Below are positions 1-11,475 of a stretch of DNA of 64,000 bases, piece by piece. The position numbers and the translations under genes are program-made. A model generated the notes under the pieces. That model saw only the letters and a program-made list of their open reading frames with translations, made no database searches and had not been told where the DNA came from. Every line of letters begins with the position of its first letter. Positions within the stretch are counted from its first letter, which is position 1. The stretch is taken from assembly GCA_949128115.1 (NCBI GenBank), contig OX421967.1:19794635-19858634 (forward strand). Reading direction: 5' to 3'. The stretch is from Anaspis maculata. Taxonomy: Eukaryota; Arthropoda; Insecta; Coleoptera; Scraptiidae.

Positions 1-1558
1 CGAATGTAGAAAAAACACATTAAAATTCGCACATTCGCTGTCCACGTTACAGCTCCTGAATTGACACCATGCATATTTTTACATAAAATCCGGAAATATA
101 TTTTGAGTAATTTTCACTGCGTTTTTGTAGACGCGATATCACAGAGGCTATTGACCAAAAAGTGATGAGTTTTGTACGATCTCTTGGGAATTTAACGGGC
201 TACATTTGCTTTGCTGGTGCTGGTGCTGTGTTCTGAAGAGATAATAGTTCACAAGCCATTCAGAAAAAAAGAAAATTTTCAAAGATGGCCCTTTTTTATT
301 GGTCCTAAAAAAAAACAAGCTTTTTGGGAATTTCAGTATGTTATTCCACGTTCAATTCTGCATCGATCCACCAAATTTCGTCAACTTCCGAATTTATTTC
401 CGGTTAAAACCTATTTTGACTGGACTATTATAATATGTGAAGACGTACGTCGTAATTCAAGGGGTATATATTTATTTATATTGCAAATTTACCGACTACA
501 CTTTTACAATGTTTCGATCATCAGCCACAATAATAAGTCTGCAGATTTCCCGCCTCAATACACCATGGCCTTCGCGGGGGTGCGCGGATGGCAGGGGTAC
601 GCGAGGGCCTCAGCGCTGCAGTTGTCCGCTGCATGCAGTACATTACAATTCCGTCCCTAGCTCAATTACTATTCAAGATAAATCAAATCTGAAAAAACCG
701 CAAGAATCGCAATGGAATAGGTAACATGGTTTACAGAAGGAACTTTTTTGATTGAACTAGTGGTTACGGAGATAATCGAGTGGGAGTGGAATGAAAAATG
801 TCATTCAACACGTTACTGAGATATTCAACGTTCTTTGCGCACGAGGCAGTCAAGTTTTACGTGTATTCTAATGGCAAAGTAAATGATCACCTTTTTATTC
901 ATAAATTATTTACGACAACTTACAGTTGACGGATTTGTTCCAAGCTGATATCAGCCAAAAGCTGACAAACTGTAGAACATTTTTTAAAAAAACTGTTTTT
1001 TCACAAAACCGCCCCCATACCGCCCCCACACTGGACGATTTTTTGACGACAAGTGGATTTTTCATCCCCAAGCCATACTACACCATAAAAAATGCACCCC
1101 AGCTTTTTACCTTTCCGTGCACACGAAAGTCACAATAGAGTCTCATTTTTCCTCTACTAACAGGTGATTCACGATCACAACTTATGACTTCCCTGTCTTG
1201 ACCTATTATACAGAGTGTGTCGGGAGTATCATATGGGAGTATCATATTCCGAGTCCAGGGCGTAAACCCTGTAATTGGTGTAGTTTTAACTGATCAAACT
1301 TTGGGATAAGCTTCTCCTCATCCTCCTGATTCAGAAAAATATAACATGCGTGCCTCTCTCTCGGTTCCTGCAAAAAACGCAGGGTGCAAAAGCCCAATTT
1401 TTTCGATTTTTTAAAATTTCCTAACTTCAGAACCATTTAACCAAATTAACCTGAATTCAGCATAGGCTGGTTTGTTGGAATCATCTACCTGTCTGCCAGA
1501 TTTCGATAGAATCCAACCAGTGCCGTAGGAGCTATGGCGGTCATTAAGGGATTTCTGA
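1..1558. other. AT-rich sequence left of pelle kinase exons
   Basis: No convincing exon on either strand. The open frames here are short, low in GC and resemble no family I know. Since the first visible pelle exon starts at an acceptor site at 4390, this stretch is either pelle intron or intergenic. A lone repeat end (TATACAGAGTGTGTCGG) sits near 1207. Confidence 0.5.
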
Positions 1559-2069
1559 TGCGACTAAAAATGTTGTTGACGGGAATCGGTTTTATTTTAA
1601 TTTTTTCGTCAAGTAGAAACTCTTCCAAAAAGAAAATGTACGGACATAGCTATCAAAATTTGAAAACTTTAGATTTTGATTTTTGAAAATTCAAAAACCA
1701 GATAGCATCGACAATGCATCTTCCTTCAAGGAAGTCGCATGCCAAATTTGAACGTTTTATTTTCAAAAAAAGGTACCAAAAATAATTTCTACTAATTCAC
1801 TTTTTCATGTCCACGAGAAATCATTTTTGGTGCCTTTTTTTTTGAAAATAAAAAGTTCAAATTTGGCATGCGACTTCCTTGAGGAAAGATACATTGTCAA
1901 TGCTATCTGGTTATTGAATTTTCAAAACTCAAAACTGAAAATTTTCAAAATTTTTTAGAAATTCTCAAAATTTGATAGCAATGCCCGCACATTTTCTATT
2001 TGGAAGAGTTTCTACTTGACGAAAAAAGTAAAATAAAACCGATTCCCGTCAACAACTTTTTTAGTCGCA
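1559..2069. repeat. Foldback (long inverted repeat) element
   Basis: The left arm begins TGCGACTAAAAATGTTGTTG at 1559 and its reverse complement ends at 2069. The arms, about 230 and 255 bp, match imperfectly along their whole length, including the CGACTTCC/GGAAGTCG and GGCATGCG segments. The loop is only about 25 bp. There is no coding content, so it is a MITE-like foldback element. Confidence 0.85.
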
Positions 2070-3170
2070 ACTTAATTTGAAACGTTCTTCAGATGTTTCC
2101 AAATTGATGACTTCGCCCCCTTCTATTTTAGTTATACAGGCTGTCCCGTTTTTCAACGATCACTATTGGTATCTCGGAAACGGTAAGAGATACAAAGTCG
2201 GTTGAATTACAAAAAAGTTGCTCCATTTCATGACTATCTCGAATATGTCAAGAAATCCAAGATATCTTTGGTCATTGCTGAAATATCCTGAAAAAACTGA
2301 AAAATGCCGAATTCGAAAATTTTAATCACTTCTTAATTATGACAGCTATAAATTTGAAAATTAGTATGCTGACATTTTTGAAAGTCCTTGATCGACTAAC
2401 GTCAATACTTTTTTCCTGTGCCTACTAGTTTTTGAGATATGACAATTAACTTTATTTTTTCTCATGGACATCATATCATTTGTTCACCCCAAAAAACTCA
2501 TATTTTCTTTCTCCTTACAACGATATAAAACACTTGTAGAATTTTTTTCAAAATAGCCTATAATAATTGGAAAAACTTTCTGGGGTGAAAAAATCGAGTT
2601 ACCGTTTCGATTGCCATGCTCTCGTGGCATAACAATGACCATTCAGTTGCCAAAACCAAGTGTAACACAAAATAACATAGCAAGCAATATTTATAATTTA
2701 CCTTTGCTCGAATTGGAGTCCATTTTGCGGGGAATGCTCAAAGATCGAGATTATGGTTCATGACAGAACATCCCAAAACATCCACGAACTCGAATTAAGA
2801 GTTCATGATGCGTTCCAGTTGATTAACCCGCATGATGTCAGAGCAGCCATTGGTAACTGGCATGGGTGAAAGAACACAACTCTGCATGGAGCAAAATGGA
2901 CTCCAATTGACTTTTCCAAAAATAAAGGATAGAGAATGGCTTTGACAGTTGTCCCAACCTACGCAAAACATTTCGCGCATGATGTCATGTTAACGTCAGA
3001 TTCCATGCATCATTAGCAAGTGTCTTTTCTCGTTAAATTTTGTTCCACCAACTCTCAAGCCACTTGAAATTGTACATGGACACACATGGATGTATAATCT
3101 GGGCTTCTCCAGATTATTTTCGCACAAGACAACACAGCAATAAATAACTACTTTTGCAAGTCTTTCTTTG
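2070..3170. other. AT-rich sequence without recognised genes
   Basis: No exon recognised. There is a single transposon-like end (TATACAGGCTGTCCCG) near 2134, and a short inverted pair (ATTGGAGTCCATTTTGC at 2719 against GCAAAATGGACTCCAAT at 2891) that could be the termini of a small element. Confidence 0.4.
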
Positions 3171-3177
3171 CAAAATC

Positions 3178-3262
3178 TGACAGCCCCGTGGCGCAGGTGG
3201 ATGTGCGGCTGCCTGCGGCCTCGGGAGCCCCGGGTTCGATTCCCGGTCAAAAGTCTGGGTGT
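3178..3262 (+). repeat. tRNA-derived SINE head or tRNA-like relic
   Basis: It contains a box A-like TGGCGCAGGTGG and an exact box B GGTTCGATTCC. The T-arm stem CCGGG/CCCGG is perfect. The 5' end (CAGCCCC) has no matching 3' strand, so there is no acceptor stem and it is not a working tRNA. The GC-rich patch stands out against AT-rich flanks. It is most likely the Pol III promoter part of a SINE. Confidence 0.6.
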
Positions 3263-3369
3263 TTATATTGTCCAATATGCAATTTTTCACACTTAATTGT
3301 ATCAGTAATTAAATAAAGGAAAAACCTCCTATGGCCAGTTTTCCCTTTATTCAGCCGAAAAGGAGAAAA

Positions 3370-3725
3370 ACATTGATTCAAAATCATAATCATAATATTT
3401 ATTGGTTCATATAAAAAACATGATTACACAAAATCACATAGAACAAGTAAAAAAAAACACAACACGTTGTAAAACACGAAAATACACAGAGCACATACTT
3501 TATGTCAAATTGCAACTAAGGAAGTCACTCACGCTATAGAAACATTTATCTAACAAAAAATGTTTTAGGCTGGTTTTGAACTTAGCAATACTAGTCAGGT
3601 GTTTTATTCTGTCGGGTAGCTTACGATAAATTTTCACGCAGCAATATTCGGGGGCTTTTTCGTACATAGTCCTTCTATGTTTAGGCAGCCTAATCTCTTT
3701 TCCGAGAGAGAAACAACTTTATTGA
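3370..3725 (-). mobile_element. LINE retrotransposon 3' end (degenerate ORF2 tail)
   Basis: On the minus strand a frame reads GKEIRLPKHRRTMYEKAPEY, followed by KIYRKLPDRIKHL, FKTSLKHFLL, FYSVSDFLS and a stop at about 3504. This is the typical C-terminal end of CR1/Jockey-like LINE ORF2 proteins (LP-H, K-P-Y, YN-LP, FK--LK--L, FYSV-EFL). After the stop, the 3' end carries AATAAATATT followed by ATGATT-type repeats, as LINE tails often do. The 5' part of the element is missing. The calls rest on family motifs, not a search. Confidence 0.7.
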
Positions 3726-3846
3726 AAAATAGAGTGGTGCTGCTTGCTTTTAAGCAAGTTGCTCTAGAACACAGCATACTAATCTGTCTATAAAAGATAA
3801 TACTGAATATAAAAATTGAAGGTAAAAAGTATAAATTATGTAAAAA

Positions 3847-4119
3847 TTATTTATAAATGTGGTTGTGTATAATTCGAATAGAGTCACTCAATATAAGTTC
3901 TGAAATTTCCATAAGTTTTTTCTTATCAATTTTGAATTCAATAAAAAATGCCAAAACTTTTGCCGAAATAGTCCCTCGAGAGCCAAACCAAAGTCCAAAT
4001 ACTTCAAAATTTCTTTTTCCATATTTGGGACTGAATTTTAAATTGAGTGAGTCCTTACATTTTTCATATATCTTCCTTTTTTCGTCGTCGACTTGAATGT
4101 CTTGTTGTACTGGTAACAT
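3847..4119 (-). pseudogene. Possible LINE-derived protein fragment
   Basis: A 90-codon minus-strand frame contains VFGLWFGSRGTISAKVLAFF and then ILSDSIRIIHNHIY. The pattern 'VGSRGTI... L... I... L.S.RI.HN' is common just after the reverse transcriptase domain of several arthropod LINE proteins. It is on the same strand as the LINE tail at 3370-3725 and just 5' of it, but need not be the same element. There is no upstream RT sequence, so it is a truncated relic. Confidence 0.4.
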
Positions 4120-4389
4120 GCATTGTTATTTACAAAATAATTTCTATGACTATGTACATATTAAAAAATACCTATGTACCAAGTTTCATCAGAATCGGTG
4201 GAATTTTTCCAAAGATAAAAAAAACAATTTACCATGAGGATCTGTTGTAGGGTCTGTCGTAGATTTCAATTTCAATTATTTGGACGTTATAATACTCATC
4301 AATCTCCTTGTTCCTGCTGCTTTTCGTGGGTTCTCGACGCTTCTTTCCCGTAAAACTCCAGTATCAACTTTCAACAACTTTTCTTTCAG

Positions 4390-4817
4390 GTACGCAAGGA
4401 AGTCCAGGGAATGGCCGACTACGCGGGCGGAATCCCCAACGTTCCGTACGAAGAGCTGCAGGTGGCCACTCAGAACTGGAACGAGAAGTTCATCCTGGGC
4501 AGGGGCGGTTTCGGCACCGTCTTCAAGGGTACATGGCACAACACCGAAGTGGCCATTAAGAAAATCGAAAAGCGCCAGGGCAGCGACGAGGACCACCTGC
4601 TCGAAATGCAACAGCTGATGACCGAACTGAAGTTTCTCAACGCCTACAGGCACGACAACATTCTGGCTATATACCTGTACAGCTTCAGGGGACCACATCC
4701 GTGCTTGGTGTACCAGTTCATGCCCGGTGGATCTCTGGATAAGCGGTTGCGTGCCACAAATCCGGAACAGGTCTTGAGCTGGACGCTGCGCTTGAACATC
4801 GCCATCGGGATTGCGAG
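4390..4817 (+). CDS. pll: Pelle/IRAK-family kinase, N-lobe exon (partial gene)
   Basis: Pelle is the cytoplasmic Ser/Thr kinase of Toll signalling; it is recruited through MyD88 and Tube death domains. This internal exon follows the acceptor TTCTTTCAG and ends at AG|gtgagg (phase 2). It encodes a linker, then ILGRGGFGTVFKG (P-loop, residues about 37-44 of the visible protein), the VAIKK lysine (residue 57), an alpha-C glutamate region (LLEMQQLMTELKFL) and hinge CLVYQFMPGGSLD with the tyrosine gatekeeper typical of IRAK/Pelle. The 142 full codons join in phase with the exon at 10350. The death-domain exons are not in the window, so the gene is incomplete at its 5' end. The high GC contrasts with the AT-rich flanking intron. 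Confidence 0.93.
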
Positions 4818-6043
4818 GTGAGGCTGGACAGGGTCGTCGATTTAGGAAAGTTTCGTTCGAAAGATCGATCGGAGAACTAGAATAATCATCATTAGAGAAT
4901 AGTACATGAAAGAGGGTCCGGTGTCATGTACCGGGTAGGCCATAAAAAACCGTGGTCTCAATTTTTATTTCTAAAATTTTTATTCCTCCACCGATTTTAT
5001 CGAACTTTTCAGCATTGGATAGCCAATTGAATAGGCTATCATTTCTGTATTTCAAAATGGCAGACATACCAAAATTCAAGATGGCAGAAACAATTGAAAA
5101 TAGGCCTTTTTTGTTCTCGTTGCTTTTTATTGACAGTTACCAGAAAGTCAAAACCAATAATGTATTATGAAGGATTAGACCCTCCTTGTCAATTAAAGAC
5201 CACAACCAATAAAATCGGGTTATCTGCTAAATAGCTATTGCGAGTTGAAGCGAGGCCTACTTTCCGTTTTCTTCATTTCCGCTTAACTGACCCAAATTTA
5301 AGTATCCTGCCCGCCAATCCGCCATATGCTCATTTCTTAACCGATTTTCTCAAATTTGGTATTAATGGCTACCCAATTGAACAGTCTACCTTAAAAATAT
5401 GACAAAATGACAGACCTGTCAAAATCCAAGATGGCGGAAGCAATTGAAAATAGATATTCTTTTGTCCTTATTGCTTTTCAATAAAAATGAGCGGAAAGTC
5501 AAAACCAATAATTGTTATGAAGGAATAGACATGGAATAGACCTTCATTGACAATTCAAGACAACAACCAATCAAATCGGTTCATCTGATAAGGAGCTACG
5601 GCCAGTTGAAGCGAAGCCTACTTTCCGTTTTTCTATTCCAACAAGGACGAATAAGACCCATTTTCAATAGTTTCCGCCATCTTGAATTTCCACTTGTTGG
5701 CCATTTTCTTTTATGAAAAATGGCAGCCTGTCCAATTGGCTAGCCATTGATACCAAATTTGAAATAATCGGTTGGAAAATAAGGATATGGCGGGCAGGAT
5801 TCCTAAATTTGGGTCATTTATGCGGGAATGAAGGAACCGGTAGGTGGGCTTCGCTTCAACTCGCCGTAGCTCCTCAGCAGATGACCCGATTTGATTAGTT
5901 GCGGTCTTGGATTGTCAAGAAAGGTCTATTCCTTCATAATAATCATTGGTTTTGACTTTCTGCTAATTTTTATTGAATAACAATAAGGACAAAAGAAATT
6001 CTATTTTCAATTGCTTCCACCATCTTGGATTTTGACATGTACG

Positions 6044-8928
6044 TTATTCCACAGACTACCAATACAGACGGTCAACTGCATCTTACAAAGATCACCAGTA
6101 GGTGCCGCGGCGTGTTATGCTCGTGAAAACTGAGAATCGGTGCGCCGCAGCAGTCACATGCTATCACACCGCAGCCGCAGGGTAATAAAAATCGGCGAGC
6201 GGCGGCATGTTTATAAACATCGCCTATTTAACAACTATAAATACAAGCACCACGGCCGACCGTTGTGATAAATCCATGTTCTTATGATAAATCCATGTTC
6301 CTCCCTAACGGTGCTAGGTAGGTAATTTTGGTCACAATTTTCGAATTTTGTTTGAATGAGATGAAGTGGTTATAACAAGTGATCGAATACATTCCTCCTC
6401 TAGTCACCTGTGATTCCTGAAAATTTGGCGAAAAACCGTGGCTACCAAGAAGACCCCTCGAGGTCCATTGTTGTCTCTTAAAATTCTCGTGTCTATAACT
6501 ATCAAAACTCCTCAGTAGAATTTTACCAGATATCTTGAATTTTAAACTAAATTTTAGTGTCAAAAACACAACAGAGTTGATCAACAAAATTAAAAACATC
6601 ACTCCACCACTAAATTCATTTCTGATTTCTTCTGATGTCACAAATTTTCAAATTTATTACCATCCGTTCCAATTACAGAATGTCTACTTTTGATAAAAAT
6701 AATATCCTTTTCAATTCCTCTGTTTCTGACAATTTTGCAGATAGCTTGATTGTGCTCTCTTTTAGAAACCGCTGTTAGAAACCCCTCATTTTGACAAACC
6801 AATTTCTAGACATTTTGTTGCTTTGAAGATGACTCTTTATCCCAAATTGTAAGGCCGAAACGCGTCGCAATATACTTTTTCAATTTACGTGGAGAGACAG
6901 ATTTATTTTACAGGGTGGCCCAACAAAAACAGAACAGAGGGGTTTTTGGTCATTTCACCTCATTTTTTTCAAAAAAGCTCGGACAGGTCGACTCTAATAT
7001 CGAGGGCGACATCTGAAACATACATTGGCGCAACTTTCAAATGACATTATCTACTTTACGATATCTACAGCAAATCAAAGAAAATCAAATCCTCTTCTTG
7101 AAAAAAATATTTGCCAAATTTTCAACCCCACCCTCTATTCTCCTGAGATTCCGAGTTCCGATTTGATATTCTTGACCTCTCAATTTTCTTCATTGCAGTC
7201 AACGTCATCCTGCACAGCATCGAAAAAGAAAATTTTCTATGGAAGAAGTGCCACCCAAATTCACTCCTTCTAATTAAAAAATGATACTACCTACGTACTT
7301 TGCGATACATCAAATTGAAAGGATTTGAATTCTCTTCCTGAAAAAAATATTTTCAAGATTTTTAAAAACCCCCCTTTCCCTCCTCAAATAATTTGAATGT
7401 TCAATTAATTGGGGGAGGGGTTGAAAATTTTCGGATCATTGTTTTTGGAAGAAGAATTCAAATCCCTTCAATTCAATGTATCACAGAGTAGGTGGTATCT
7501 TGTTGAATTTTTAAGCTGGGTGGGGGAGAGCAAGGGGGTTATTTGGGTAGCACTTTTTCCACTGAAAATTTTCTTCTTCGATACTAGTTGGAATGACGCG
7601 GACCAACTTGAAAAAAAGTGAGGAGTCAATAATATAAAGCGGGACAGTCATAGAATTTCAGGAAGAAGAGTGGTAGGATTCAAATTTTTTTTTAATATTT
7701 TTCATATAGAGAATTTAATTCTCTTCAATTTGATGTATCGCAAGGTGGGTGGTGTCGTTGGAAATTTCGAAGTTGGGGTGGGAGGGGTTGAGGGGTTTTG
7801 AGAAATTCGCCAATGTATGTTTCAGATGTCCCCCTCAATATAAAAATCGACCTGTCCGAGCTTTTTTCAAAAAAATGAGGTGAAATGCCCAAAAACCCGT
7901 CCGTTGTATTTTCGTTGGGCCACCTGTATGCACCTTTATTTACAATATATTATTACATCAAAATCATTCTCTAAGTGCTAACAAAGTGGAAACCAGCTCC
8001 AAAAAAATTGTTTGAGTATTTTTGCGAACTACTAAAATATTCACATTCTTTGGATATTACTGTGTGTATCATTGAATGTAACAAAAAGTTCAAATGAATT
8101 TCACATTGGCCATGAAGAACAGGCTGTTGATTTCTTGATTTTTTTTCAACCTTTTTAGAATTAATTTGAATAATGTGGCTGTCAAACGTCGATCGCCCCA
8201 TCTCTTCTTTATTGGAACTATGTCAAAAGCCAGTTTTCTAATTTTTTTCCATAATATTTGAAGGAGTCTTCAAATCACGTATGTTTAATGACGTTCCATA
8301 TTTTTTTTTAGTATCAATAATTCATCTTCCTTTGTTAGATTTGCATACCCCAATAATTTTATTGTACAATTGACAATGGTATTTTTGCAAAAGTTTTTCA
8401 CCAGATAAGGCTAATATTCCTAAATTATTGGGCCCCCTTTCAATAGTCCCTGTAAGCCTCTGAGAAAATTTAGAAGTGCCTAAATGAAAATGGTATATAA
8501 TTATGTACCTACACCTATTATCAGCTGTGGCTTCAGGTACCTTATTAAATTGATCTTCCACATGAGAATGAAAGATATTTGGATGGAGTCTTGATTTAAA
8601 AATTAGTTACTTGAATGAAGGGAAATAAATGATGGTGTAGGTCAAGATCTGCATTGAATAACAATATAAATAATAGATCGTGGTAGGAGTGGTAGTAAGG
8701 GTATGATGCAATAGTAAAGTGTAATAGAAACACAGTACCTAACTGTCGAATTTCACTTGTTTGGGTAGGTATCACGTTCCGCTCTAGAGCTCGGCGGTTA
8801 GAATGTGACGCGCGGTCTCGTGCCCCGCGGAGCGACACTTCGGGACGAACGCCACCTGGCAGTGGCAACCCAGAAACACATCGCCCTGTTCGCCGGTTGA
8901 CCGTCTGTATTGGTAGTCTGTGGTTATT
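6044..8928. mobile_element. DNA transposon-like element, 28-bp TIRs, TTATT duplication
   Basis: CCACAGACTACCAATACAGA (first 20 bp of a 28-bp perfect terminal repeat) starts at 6049, and its reverse complement ends at 8923. Both ends are flanked by TTATT in direct orientation (6044-6048 and 8924-8928), read as a 5-bp target duplication. The interior is AT-rich and has no transposase that I can see; it holds a separate foldback (6909-7929). Non-autonomous; superfamily not assigned. Confidence 0.7.
6909..7929. repeat. Foldback element with TACAGGGTGGCCCAAC ends
   Basis: The left end TACAGGGTGGCCCAACAAAA at 6909 is mirrored by TTCGTTGGGCCACCTGTA at the right end (to 7929). The arms also share GAGGTGAAAT/ATTTCACCTC and AGCTCGGACAGGTCGA/TCGACCTGTCCGAGCT. 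The interior has several degenerate blocks with AATTCTCTTC and GTATCGCA. It is nested within the 28-bp-TIR element. Confidence 0.85.
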
Positions 8929-9539
8929 CTCTCATATGAAAAAGATAGCCTGTCCAATTGGCTAGCCATTGATACCAAATTTGAGAAAATCGGTTGAGAA
9001 ATGAGCAAATGGCGGATTGGCGGACAGGATACCTAAATTTGGATCAATTATGCGGAAATGAAAAAACCGAAAGTTGGCTTCGCTTCAACTCACAATAGCT
9101 GCTCAGCCGATGACCCGATTTTACTGGTTGTGGTCTTGAATTGACAAGAAATGTCTATTCCTTCATAATACTTTATTGGTTTTTACTTTCTGATAACTTT
9201 CAATAAAAAGCAACGAGAACAAATGAAGGCCTATTTTCAATTATTTCTGCCATCTTGAATTTTGATATGTCGGCCATTTTGAAATACGGAAATGATAAGC
9301 CTATTCAATTGGCTAGCCCATGTAGGGCTAGCCAATGTTGAAAAGTTCGATAAAATCGGTGGCGAAATAAAAATTTTAGAAGGAAAAATTCCGAGCACGG
9401 TTTTTCATGGCCCACCCGGTAGGTAGAGTTGAATTGAAAAATTTGAAAAATTCCAAAAGTAGAAATGGACTCACGACGGTGTTACAAATGAATTTGGGAA
9501 GAAAAATTTGCGGATTATCCAATAGTCTTTGAGAACAAC

Positions 9540-10020
9540 ATTATCCCAGTTACGGAACCACGGAGCGAAATGGGGTTCTGTGCTGGGCGGGGTAAAAAAT
9601 TTACAATATAGAGTGTTGAAAGTCAAGGAAATGAATGAAAATACGGGACCATCGAACGATTTGAAATTCTGGAGAGTAAGAAAGTGAAAAACAAACACAA
9701 AAGGCTAAAATCAGTAAGAAAATAAATAAAATCACGGAATTAGTGAGGGAATGCGAGTGCTGGGCGTGCAAGAAACTAGAAGAACTGAACTGAAAATGTA
9801 CAGAAAAGCAAAAATGTGAAAATTTCCAGAAAATTTAAACATGGGACCACAGAGCGAATTCAAGTGCTGAGCGGGTGGGAAACTTGGAAGCAACACGGAA
9901 AGTAGTAATTTACGGGGAGGGAGCTACTAGGGGAAGAGAACAAGGAAAAAAGTTGACCAAGAAACGAACTGGAGCTCTGAGCGGATAATAAATTTAAAGA
10001 TCTGAACTGAAAATGTACAG
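9540..10020. repeat. Degenerate repeats with GGGACCACAGAGCGAA...GTGCTGGGCGG
   Basis: Three or more imperfect copies of a unit reading (GG)GACCA(C)(A/G)GAGCGAA, then TGCTG(G/A)GCGG, then an A-rich tail with AACTGAAAATGTACAGAA. They lie immediately before the second pelle kinase exon. A similar array is at 41440-41700 in another intron, so this is a dispersed family. Confidence 0.55.
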
Positions 10021-10349
10021 AAGAGAAGTAAAAATGTGTGACAATTAGCCCAATGGTAAAAAAAAATCGCTCTTACACCTATGGCACAGATCAATAGTGA
10101 TGCCATATATGTATTTTTGGTTTTTCTGGCCTAGCCTAGTTATCAAAGTCAAGCGCGATGTTCTACTACATGACGCGGCCCTCGTTAAAAAAAAATACAA
10201 TAAATTAATAGCCTGTAAAATCGTTGACGTAGAAGACAGTTTAGCGTTCAGCAACGCCTTAGTGTACAGAAAAGCTAGCGTAGAAAAAAGAAGTAGAAGT
10301 CTAGAAAACAGTTGTTCTCGACTCATCGTGTTTCCGTTTTTCGACGCAG

Positions 10350-10881
10350 AGGTCTGCAATACATGCACAACATCAACAACGAACCGCTCATCCACGGGGA
10401 CATTAAGTCGGCCAACATCCTCCTGGACGCCAACAACATCCCCCGCATCGGCGATTTCGGCCTGGCTCGCATCGGCAAGTCGAAAAGCAAGTACACGCAC
10501 ATGCAGGTCAGCCGGGCCTTCGGCACTCTGCCTTATCTGCCCGACGAGTTTCTGAGGAACAAACACCTGTCGACCAAAGTCGACACCTACAGCTTCGGCG
10601 TGGTGCTGTTCGAGATCGCCACCGGACTGCCGGTGCAGTCAGGCAAACGCGCCAACAGGCTGCTCAGCGATCACGTGGCCAAATACCAGGGCAACGTGAT
10701 GGACCTGATGGACCGCAGGCCGACCGACGGCGGCGAGGGCCACTTTGCCGGCATGATCAGCACCGGCAAGAAGTGCATCAGTCAGAGCGCCAAGGACCGA
10801 CCGGAAATGGACCACGTGCTGGAGTTGCTGCAGGACGTCACGGACCAGCCGTTCTTCTTCCAGAGCTCTTCCGGCAACTGA
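10350..10881 (+). CDS. pll: Pelle/IRAK-family kinase, C-lobe exon with stop
   Basis: The terminal coding exon after acceptor CGACGCAG begins in phase 2 and completes an Arg codon from the upstream exon. It carries the catalytic loop HGDIKSANILLD (Asp about residue 160 of the visible protein, Asn 165), the DFG motif in IGDFGLAR, an activation segment with FGTLPYLPDEF, the APE-equivalent region, the DTYSFGVVLFEIATGLP F-helix and a C-terminal AKDRPEMDHVLELLQ. The HGD in place of HRD is usual for Pelle. It ends PFFFQSSSGN then TGA (10879-10881). The two exons give 319 residues, covering a full kinase domain with all catalytic residues, so the enzyme should be active. Confidence 0.95.
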
Positions 10882-11475
10882 GGTTAGTGGATGAAGCCCT
10901 GGCCAGTATTCATAGTCATTGCTCGGGGTACACCTTCGCCAAATATCATTTGTTCAAGTCATATTTGATGATCGATGATCACGAAATGGCGTACCAGAAT
11001 AGTACTACATTATATAAAATATTTTATAAGTAAAGCCCACACAAATTATTTAAAAAAATCTTTGACTCCTATTTTCTTCTGTTTTCGTTATTCCAAAATA
11101 TTTCATGAATTGGTAGTGGCAAAATTATGAGAAAGAAACTTCAACCACTGGATGTTTATTGAATTTCCATTTCTGTACGGAGTGGGTCAGAAACTTCGAA
11201 AATTATTTTTCTTCAAAAATGCTTCCAAACCTTGGTCCCTCAACCGATGTAGTGCAGATGGTTACACGGTTTTCTGTCAAGGATATTTTTTGATTTTTTA
11301 TACCATGACTTACCCTGTATAGTAAATGGAAATCTAGTACACACCCAGTAGTTGATATTTCTTTCGTTACTGCATGGGCAAGAGAAGAGCGTTTATACAG
11401 CAAAATTTAGTCATGAGATTTGACCAATAGGGGCTCGAATGATACTGCGCGAAGCTTCATACGGTCTGTGTCAAA
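10882..11475. other. pelle 3' flank
   Basis: The stretch begins with the presumed pelle 3' UTR. There is no clean AATAAA close to the stop; the A/T-rich TATATAAAATATTTTATAAG near 11014 is the best 3' processing candidate. Nothing else is recognised apart from scraps of repeat. Confidence 0.4.

Larger units (their letters stand above)
4922..9422. repeat. Large foldback element split by a later insertion
   Basis: The left arm at 4922-5335 (GGGTAGGCCATAAAAAACCG onward) is the inverted copy of 8990-9422 (ending CGGTTTTTCATGGCCCACCC). Both arms include the segments GATAGCCAATTGAATAGGCT and AAAATCCAAGATGGC-like blocks. A second palindrome of the same family, 5400-6045, lies just inside the left arm with its centre near 5680. 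The right arm stops at about 8924, where the 6049-8923 transposon ends, so the transposon seems to have landed inside the foldback. Confidence 0.75.
4818..10349 (+). other. pll: pelle intron (5.5 kb) filled with nested repeats
   Basis: It runs from donor gtgagg to acceptor TCGACGCAG. Phase 2 at both ends restores an Arg codon and continuous kinase sequence. It holds a 4.5-kb foldback, a transposon with 28-bp terminal inverted repeats, an inner foldback and a degenerate array just before the acceptor. No other coding exon is seen in it. Confidence 0.85.

Noticed and set aside
3178..3262. Functional tRNA gene
   Set aside because: Box B is good, but the acceptor stem does not pair and no clean anticodon arm forms.
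4276..4698. 140-codon - strand frame opposite pelle
   Set aside because: Antisense shadow of the GC-rich kinase exon.
8596..9008. - strand frames with Arg-rich stretches near the right end of the 28-bp-TIR element
   Set aside because: They cross the transposon/foldback boundary, so they cannot be one gene; no transposase motif.
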